In this document: positions 56,823 through 64,000 of the stretch, one piece after another
How the letters are laid out: each line of letters opens with the position of its first letter
How positions within the stretch are numbered: the first letter of the stretch is position 1
Assembly (NCBI GenBank): GCA_029204225.1
Contig: CM055114.1
Span: 15,858,770-15,922,769 of the forward strand
From: Diphasiastrum complanatum
Lineage: Eukaryota; Streptophyta; Lycopodiopsida; Lycopodiales; Lycopodiaceae
Direction: 5' to 3'
Length of the DNA: 64,000 nt
The notes under the pieces: generated by a model
What the model saw: the letters and a program-made list of their open reading frames with translations, nothing else
The model's database searches: none
What the model was told of the DNA's origin: nothing
Translations under genes and position numbers: made by a program

Positions 56823-58527
56823 TACAGACAACACAATTTCGTTATAGGCACAGTAGAAATGCTGACCATCAATAGGTTCAAAAGTACAGTGAGATAAGAA
56901 CCTATTTTTACATAGCCCATTGAATCTGGAACCTTCATTGGTGTCATTCTTTTTTGAATACAGCTCTAAATACAATTGCGCTGCTTCCACCATATCCACC
57001 CGTTTGAAATCATGGTACATCTTTAAATGTTTCTCTGGCGTGTCGAACAAAACCTCGGGTTCATCTCCTTTCTTGAAAGAAATCGGCCTCACTATGACAT
57101 TGATAGAAGTAGGTGCAGGCCCGTTTATCGTGCAAACAGATTCATACAACTGCTCTACAAAGGAGAAATCAAGGGCACGTTGGTTCGTATAAAGAGAGGC
57201 TCGGCAAATATTCTTTGACTAAATTCGATACATATGTTTGCCCCACACGTAACCAACATCATCAGAGGAATACACATCTAGATTGACATTTGTTTCCTCC
57301 TCAAACTCACCCAACGCATCATCATTATCAGAGGATGATATAATGTCATGTAGGCCTCCAGATATCGTTCCAGTCAGATCAACCATTGGCTCTAGTGAAC
57401 ATTTTCTAGCCTGTCCAACCGGCCTAGCTATCCTTCGACCAGTAGAAATGTCATCTTCAGGGTGGCTTCATTTCGATGTAATCTTTAGTCGTGCTTGTTT
57501 TCTACTTGCAGATGGAGTTGGAGATGAGGATGGTTTCGGTTGTATTTCAGAATATAATACCAATTCTGTTCTTGCCAACTCACTAACTACAACTGTTGCA
57601 ATTTCAGCTATCTCCATCATTGTTTCTTCACGTTCCCGCATCATTTCATGCACGTTATGTGGTGCAATCATCCTGTCGAGTAAATTCCCATGGTAACTAT
57701 GTAATGCACCATTTAGGTCGTGAATTTTGGCTGCCTTAGTGTAATGAAATGTATCCGCTCAAAGATAGAACAAAATGGAACCCCGAGTCACAAATTCAAC
57801 CCTTTCAATCAACATCGTTTCCGGCATTATGATTGCACGAACCACACCTATGGTTTCAACATCTTCCATCGAGAAGCCAGGCTCACCAACAGATACTTTG
57901 GAGACAACCACGAAGACTTTCATATAATGTTCACTGGAACTAGACTTCTGAAAACTTTCCATGCCTTTGTAAAAAATTGGTTTCGCATCACCAACGGACA
58001 TGAGGACAGTTTCTTCTGCTGCGTAGAATGCCTGCACACAATCATAAATAAACATCATTAGTATGAGAAGATGACAACATCAAATTTTAAATATATGATA
58101 GTATATATTCACTCAAAAAACAAATCTGAAGAGCACACCCGCCGCGGCGGGTGGGCTCTCAACTTTTCATTTTTTAATCTATCTATCTATTTATGTCATA
58201 TACATCTATATTTATATATATATTTAAACTTACTTTCAATTTTGCGCATGTGTAGGGGTGCACCATGCATGCTCTTCCCCTCACCCATGCATGCACTTTT
58301 TCTAACTAAAAAACTTGGGGAGGAGGATGCATGTATGGGGAAAGTGCATATCCCCATACATTTGCACATTGTGTGCATTGAGGGGTGGGCCTCAAAAAGA
58401 TTCCCCACCTTCTCCCTCCCACCCACTCACTAAATTAAATATCTATCTCTAAATTCAAATATTTGAAGTTTGAAGTTAAGGTTTTATTTTTTTCACACAC
58501 TTCAATGTGTTTTAAACTTTAGCCAAT

Positions 58528-58605
58528 AATTTTTATTACATGGCTTTCTTATTTATTTTGAATTACCAAAGTTTTACTCATAAATCACGAACATAAAAAT
58601 TTTCT
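58528..58605. repeat. 80-bp repeat, copy 1 (in J intron)
   Basis: The text TTTATTACATGGCTTTCTTA, followed by TTTATTTTGAATTA and TTTTAC, also occurs at 59869-59945 in the same orientation, about 1.34 kb away, with several mismatches. The second copy overlaps the end of the second J exon. Confidence 0.7.
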
Positions 58606-58849
58606 TGACTACTTTAAACTGGGTTTTTTTTTTCAATCCTTCAAATCCCTATCTTGGCCCGCCATTTTTAGGAATGTTTAACCACAAGCCCAAACTCAGT
58701 AGCTTTAACTCCTAAATTGTTACTCACAAGCTTTTATCCATGGGCCAAAAAATGCACAATTAAAAAAAAAAGGAGAGGGATGGGGTGAGGGGAGTAAAAG
58801 AGAAAAATAGGGGGGGAGGGGGGATCTGGAATACACATGCATGCATACA

Positions 58850-59080
58850 CACACACATGCACGCACGCACGTGTGAGTGTGAGTGAGTGTGTGTGTGCGT
58901 GCATGCGTGTGTGTGTGCGTGCATGCCTATGTGTGTGTGCATGCGCCTATGTGTGTGTGTGTGTGTGTGTGCATGTGCGCGTGTTCGATGTGTGTGTGTG
59001 ACCCCCGACAAAACGAATGCGTGTGTGTGTGTGCGCGCGCGTGCGCACACACACACACACACACACACACATCTCCATAT
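58850..59080. repeat. (CA)n/(TG)n compound microsatellite
   Basis: Alternating purine-pyrimidine runs (ACACACAC, GTGTGTGT, GCGCGCGC and GCATGCATGC) make up this stretch. Long open frames here are artefacts of the repeat. Such tracts can form Z-DNA. Confidence 0.9.
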
Positions 59081-59164
59081 AAAAAACTTTTTGTGGATGA
59101 GGTATATTGTATGAAGTATAGAGTCTAGAGTCCTTTTTTCTCCTTCTCTCTTTCCCACAGGCCC

Positions 59165-59167
<3 letters not shown>

Positions 59168-59243
<76 letters not shown>
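59168..59243. repeat. (TC)38 microsatellite
   Basis: An uninterrupted TC run of 76 bases. Minor tracts nearby are (TG)n at about 59317-59337 and a run of ten C at 59398-59407. Confidence 0.95.
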
Positions 59244-59245
<2 letters not shown>

Positions 59246-59316
59246 CAGGCTGACCAACCACCCATAGAGGGAGGGAGGGCCCTCCATGGCTATAAAAAAA
59301 ATGAAGAAGGTTAAAA

Positions 59317-59348
<32 letters not shown>

Positions 59349-59868
59349 CAAGGGGGTGTCTCCATTCCATTGAAAGTCGATATATCAATATTTAATCCCC
59401 CCCCCCCGTAGGCACGCGCGCGCCCACACACACACACATACACTTTTTCTTAATTGTAAACCTCTCATAAAAAAATATGAATGTAAATCCACTTAAAAAT
59501 GTGAACCCTCACTCTCCATAAAACAAAAAAAAGTGAAGGGGCTTTTTGGCTCCCCATAAATTAAGTTTTCTTTTTTTAAAAAGGACCCCATCAAGAAAGA
59601 AATCCCCCCTCTCCAAAAAAAAAAAATTATGGCTTTTAAGGGCGGGAGCATATATTTTTTTTAACACTTCCTCACCCTTTTTTGTCACATGGCAAAACCC
59701 ACCCACCCATCTCCCCCGAGCACTTAAACCATCAGCCTCTAGTTGCCCAAACAACTTGCTTTTAACAATTAGGGAGCACACCCACACTCCGCCCAACCCA
59801 TATGTTCCTCCCTTCTCCTGTCAATCCACCTAAAAAAAACATCATCGATGAGCAAAACCACACTAAGA

Positions 59869-59945
59869 TTTATTACATGGCTTTCTTATTTATTTTGAAT
59901 TAGCAAAATTTTACCCATAGATCGTGAACAGAAAGTTTTACCCAA
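59869..59945. repeat. 80-bp repeat, copy 2
   Basis: Partner of 58528-58605. Together they bracket the microsatellite-rich part of the intron, as if that part had been inserted or duplicated with its flank. Confidence 0.7.
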
Positions 59946-60249
59946 AGCTTTTCTCCGTCTAGCATCCATGCTCTATTGAAGAACATATTTGCTAATCTCA
60001 TCCTTGCAATGACTGTGGGAAATAGCAGAAGTTAAATATCTAAAACTAGATATTTTTTTATTTATTCAAATTGAAATGAAAATTTGACATGAAGTCCTTT
60101 GTTCTTACCTCTAGGGTTCTTCCTTTTTTTTTCTTCGCAACTCTGTATACGTAGTTTTTTATTCTCTTGATGTACATGTTTGCTTGATCAATATGTCTCA
60201 TCCTTTCCTCTTGCTCCTGTAGTATCTTGTCAGGAATGGATGTGACAAT

Positions 60250-61084
60250 CTACCTCTGAAATCCTAACACATTCGATCTTCTGGTTTTGATCCAACCCCG
60301 TTTCTCATTTGAAAGACAAGTTTTTTGCTTTTGGTAACCTTGGTCGAACTATTACATCACCTCAAGTATTGTCATCTTTGAGAGCTATAAAATGCATTCA
60401 TATGATGGAAGGTCGAATGAATGGTGTTCATTTTTCAATTGCCCACTATTTTAGGGCTCACCAAGGACTGGGAATCTTGAATCATTGAGATTAGTGTCTC
60501 CGAGAGACTTCAATCCCTTTTTTCATCTCTGGTATCTAACTTTATCCATACTTGCAACAACCTGCTTGGTGTGCTGATAAAGTCCGTCGGTTACTTTTTG
60601 GCATTTTCAAGAAGTGGTCCAGTATCGCAACCATTAGAGGAGTTCTAAATCCAAAACAGACCCTTTGTAAAGATTCTTTTTATATTTTTTCTCTATTTTT
60701 TCTTACACATGGACCAATCAAAACACTCAAATTTGAAATCTACGTAACATAACTTTTTGAGTCCACATTTTGATTCCACACTAAAAATGGCATAACTTTT
60801 TAGTGGTAGGTCCAAATTTAGCGGAGTTTGGTGCATTGGAAAGCGCTTGACAAAGGTTTTCCAATGACATGTTAGATGACGTACTTCTGAGCTACGATTA
60901 AAAAGTTATGGCAAGTCAAAGGTATTAGTGTTATAATATTTTAATAATATAAACTACATCTTGCACAAATTCTTAAAGGGTACTTTTTTGGAGCTCAAAA
61001 CTCCTCTAATGGGGCTCCATTGCATGTCGTCTGTTCCATCTACTGCTGCACGTCGAGACGATCCCACATCAACAAATCGGGCTC
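60250..61084. other. No gene seen
   Basis: It may hold an upstream part of J, but no convincing exon was found. A phrase of AGAGGAGTT(C/T)TAAA type occurs near 60637 and, inverted, near 60995. Confidence 0.3.
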
Positions 61085-61440
61085 CAAGCAGTTCAGTATA
61101 CACAAAGAAATACACATGCACACTCATATACACATGCACACACCATCGGCCACATAAATCACACATGCATACACACACGCACATTTCATACACACAAATC
61201 CACACACACACACACCATTGACCACATAAATCACGCACATCATCAAGCACAAATCATACACACAAATTCACACACACAGATACACACGCACACTCATACA
61301 CACAAATCCATAAGCACACGCACATCATCAGTGGGCACACTATGCTAAGCTACCCACATGCATGCAGAGATATACGCACTCTCACGAATACACACATACA
61401 TAGACACATGCACTCACGTACATACACACACATACATCGG
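61085..61440. repeat. CA-rich imperfect microsatellite region
   Basis: Short units such as CACACAAATC, ATACACACA and CGCACATCATCA recur irregularly for about 350 bases. Non-coding. Confidence 0.8.
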
Positions 61441-62279
61441 CCACCCGTCAACAACCATCGACCGTCCATTGCCCATCAACGACGAACACTTTACTAGTAT
61501 ATAAAGATATTTGTGTGTCACATTTGTAACTATGCATGGGGTAGGAGGATCACCCATGGTGGCGCATGGATGCATCCTCCCACACATGAACTTTCTTAAG
61601 TTAAAAATGTGAAATGGAATCTTTCATGCATGAGTAAGATGCATGTGTCATGTATGCATCCATCTGTCTCTCTCTATTCTCCGTTCACGCTCTAGAATGC
61701 TTCTTGGTTTCCAAGGGGAGGCTCGAACTTTAGACCAAAGGGACTTTGGATGTCAAGATAACCAATTGAACACGCTCTAGAATGGCGGAACTCCAGGCGG
61801 AATCAGTTCCAACGAAAAGTTTCTTGAAATTGCAGCATGAAGGATGGCCTCGTGTTTGAAAACACACGGTGGATCTTGGGAATTATTTGCCCCCGTTTGA
61901 CATTAGCAAATCACGATGTCTCCTATCACATGAGTTTTTGAATTAAGTTTAATTACATTGAGTGTAATTTCTGAACGTAATAGTTCATTGCCATCGCAAA
62001 TCGGTGAGCAATTAGACTCGGGTGGGGAATAACAAGGAGAAGCTGCGGGTTTGGAGTGCTTGTGTTGATCAAATGAGTAAAAAGTTATTCATATGACATG
62101 TTCCTTCATCAATCGGTTATACACTCCCGAGTTTCTAGCAGTGGTGTGCTTATCTTGGTCAAGATATTTGACAAGCATGCATTTGGTCAAGTTTGAGTTT
62201 TACAGAGCCAGACCGTGAGGAAGAACGACATCTATTATTAATAACCTAACCGGAAGGAAGAAGAGGGAGAAGCTATGCA
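61441..62279. other. Upstream flank of the CRK-like exon, no gene seen
   Basis: No coding pattern. It would include the promoter and 5' UTR of the kinase gene, but no clear TATA box stands out next to the exon. TATATAAA is present at about 61498-61505, some 780 bases upstream. Confidence 0.3.
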
Positions 62280-62720
62280 ATGGGACAGTGCTACGGAAAG
62301 GATGCCGAAAAGGATGAGCCTCAAATCAACTTCACTTAACCGAGCAGCAATCTATTCAGGAATTGGCCCCTCCAAATTCTAGCCCTCTGCCAGATTTTGG
62401 CATTTCTCCAGCTAGGTCGACTCCACGTCGTTTCCTTAGAAAGTCCTTATTCTCGCCATCTCCGACAAAGCACATTCAGGCTGCTCTCTTGAAGAGATGA
62501 GGACCAGCAAAGACGAAGGAGGGAGGGGACTATTCCAGAGGGGTTAGAGGTTGAAAAACCTCTTGGTAAGAACTTTGGATATTCTAAGAACTTTTTTGTG
62601 AAATATGATCTTGGCCATGAAGTTGGACGGAGACATTTTGGTCACACCTGTCTGGCAAAAGGGAAGAAGGGAGATCTCAAAGGACAGTCCATAGCTGTCA
62701 GAATTATCTCCAAATTGAAG
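62280..62720 (+). pseudogene. CDPK-related kinase (CRK), decayed first exon
   Basis: ATG at 62280 begins MGQCYGKD, the N-myristoylation start typical of plant CRKs, but TAA follows at 62337-62339. The next conserved block, STPRRFLRKSLFSPSPTKHI, lies in another frame (from 62417) and ends in TGA. The third block, back in the first frame from 62550, is the kinase start: [10 protein letters not shown], then the Gly-rich loop and IAVRII, ending at 62720 before the donor GTATCT. In intact kinases the loop reads GRGHFG; here it is GRRHFG. The catalytic Lys of the VAVK motif is Arg. At least two shifts, two stops and loss of two key residues mean the exon cannot make an active kinase. No further CRK exon was recognised in the 1.3 kb left in the window. 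Confidence 0.8.
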
Positions 62721-64000
62721 GTATCTATTTTTCAGTTGGCATTAGGGAATTAGGTCTTCTTGAAGGTGCAGGCCTTCTGTAGATGATTGTTTTCATTGTA
62801 TAAATGTGCTTACCATTGAATGTGACTGGTCTCACCTGCTAGATCTGCTAGGTCAATTCTGAATTTTATATGTGAAATCATGGTTGTTTGAAGCAACAGC
62901 TTTTATTAGTCAGAGATTGTGGCTAACTCTAGATGGAAGATTATTAGAAAGTTTTTTATTATTGCGTTGTAAAGTAGCAAGTATGCCATATGTGTCTCTA
63001 CCTTTTATTAATGTTCAGCAAATCCAAAGTCTCTTGAGTACTTACAGAAGCAGTCTGATGTTTTCATTAGTACAGAGCAGTTCTCCAGCAGAAGAGTCTG
63101 AATCCAACAAGATTCAAGCTGTGTTTCAGTCTTTAAAAATCACTAAGAATTTTGAAGCAGCCTGCTGGTTCTTTCCCATAGACTTGCTCTAAACTATCAA
63201 GAAAGATATGATTCCAACGTTTTGCAGGTACATTTTGGCTCTAACTCTGAGCCTCACACCCCACCATATTACTGATGCCTCAAATTCAATCTGTGAATTT
63301 GGATCGATCTCAATTTCACAAAAAGATACATAATTGGACATGGTGTAATATTGAACTATTGTTCTGATTTACTTTTAGCTGATCCAGAAACTTTGAGCTT
63401 ATAAAGTAGCTATACCTACATCTCTCCAGTTTTTTCTAGTATGCTTCCTTCTTGAGAGATGCATAAAGTGAAATCTTCCATTTCATGCGGACATGCAGCG
63501 CCTCCAAATTTTCTACTTATCTATTTTCTGGCCCTCAATGTGTTCTGCTCCATATCAATCATGTTAAGAGTCTAATGGGCAAATCCATAACAAGTTCCGT
63601 ATATATTGCGGCTTCTCTTTTCCTATGTATGGATCTTAGTGTAGTCTAGGTAGCCGGGTTAGAAGCACCACCATTACTTTTCAATGCGAGTGAACAACAC
63701 ATTAGTGCCCATAGATTTAAAATCATGAAGTATTGCCTTTGAAATTTGTACTATTTTATAAGCATCAAATGAATAACATAAATGTTCATGATTAATGAAT
63801 CTTCAACTAAAATCATTGTATGAGCATTACTTGAACGAGCAAGTATCGTACTCACAGATGCTTCTACAAAAGATTAGTGTTTCAGTCTTCTAAAAACAAC
63901 CAACCTAGGAAATGCGCGCACGCATGTGCGACGGAGAGAGAGAGAGAGCGAGAGAGACCTCCCTACGCCCCCTATGCCCTCCCCGCGTGCTCATGTGCGT
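62721..64000. other. CRK first intron and flank; one unexplained open frame
   Basis: A 106-codon open frame (62872-63192, plus strand) contains a KVASMPYVSLPFINVQQIQ stretch that looks protein-like, but I cannot assign it and no splice sites support it. The rest is AT-rich. A (GA)n tract lies at about 63932-63957 and a C-rich end at 63960-64000. Confidence 0.35.

Larger units (their letters stand above)
55510..60249 (-). pseudogene. J: multi-exon gene of unknown family, disabled by stops
   Basis: Four minus-strand coding blocks can be joined at canonical sites: 60249-60109 (47 codons, helical, charged, includes RMRHIDQANMYIKRIKNY; donor GTAAGA), 60012-59942 (RLANMFFNRAWMLDGEKLW; donor GTAAAA), 58031-56823 and 56709-55510. 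The intron 58032-59941 is phase 0 on both sides; the intron 56710-56822 is 113 bp with GTGAGA...CTAG. The third block is one frame for about 400 codons broken only by TGA (57759-57761), TGA (57468-57470) and TAG (57219-57221). The fourth has two shifts (near 56425 and 56060), a TAG at 55603-55605 and ends at TAG 55510-55512 in an acidic Ser/Asp tail. A Cys-rich part near 55920 reads ATCSKCLYNADAP. The first junction is off by one base, perhaps through slippage in an A run. No known domain recognised. Protein over 800 residues. Confidence 0.5.

Noticed and set aside
58760-59443. A 227-codon minus-strand frame and neighbouring long frames
   Set aside because: They are made of dinucleotide repeats (His-Thr, Cys-Val, Arg-Glu runs) and have no coding meaning.
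62872-63192. A 106-codon frame as a second CRK exon
   Set aside because: It does not resemble the kinase segment that should follow the first CRK exon and has no supporting splice sites. Listed only as an unexplained frame.

Overview
The window is nuclear DNA of a land plant, apparently one with a large repeat-filled genome. Evidence: at least nine Ty1/copia-type LTR retrotransposon copies whose primer-binding sites read TGGTATCAGAGC or TGGTATCAAAGC (the plant initiator-Met tRNA type), spliced genes with small introns, and the first exon of a plant-only CDPK-related kinase. Nothing seen fixes the lineage; a fern or gymnosperm would fit but this is a guess. There are no bacterial features, CRISPR arrays or recognisable rRNA/tRNA genes.

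Layout. 1-2.9 kb: a long inverted repeat with two divergent TATA boxes, then a decayed gene (K1). 3.7-9.55 kb: a complete, apparently intact copia element (A) with LTRs that look identical and a 5-bp target duplication. 10.3-15.3 kb: decayed copia D1. 15.4-17.1 kb: minus-strand Ty3/gypsy tail with an accessory ORF. 17.1-21.3 kb: minus-strand copia fragments (B-like, G, an LTR of family C). 21.3-22.2 kb: K2, a relative of K1. 22.25-25.13 kb: D2, a relative of D1 with most of pol deleted. 25.15-25.65 kb: a cluster of palindromic GCGTGGAT motifs (H). 26.4-27.1 kb: a small minus-strand three-exon gene with clean splice sites (M). 27.6-34.2 kb: nested copia remnants (F, C2, E, a C-like LTR). 34.2-35.8 kb: a mosaic fragment of family B. 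35.8-44.4 kb: two decayed minus-strand copia copies (I1, I2) around an unidentified decayed coding stretch. 45.07-48.4 kb: a second H copy, tandem repeats and decayed coding region L. 48.8-55.2 kb: a second complete copia element (B), one LTR mismatch seen. 55.5-60.25 kb: a spliced minus-strand gene (J) of no recognised family, disabled mainly by in-frame stops. 58.8-61.5 kb: microsatellites. 62.28-62.72 kb: a decayed first exon of a CDPK-related kinase.

How it fits together. A and B each carry LTR promoters, a primer site, one gag-pol frame with intact protease, integrase, reverse transcriptase and RNase H motifs, and a polypurine tract, so they look autonomous and recent; the other copies are their decayed or truncated kin. 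Several elements share a G-box palindrome (TTCACACGTGTGAA) and CCAAT-type boxes in their LTRs, which suggests common transcriptional control. The old coding regions K1, K2, L and J have lost function mostly by stop codons and little by frameshift, as expected if cytosine methylation and deamination drive decay. The least explained loci are J, M, H and the 39.4-40.4 kb stretch. All comparisons here were done by eye.
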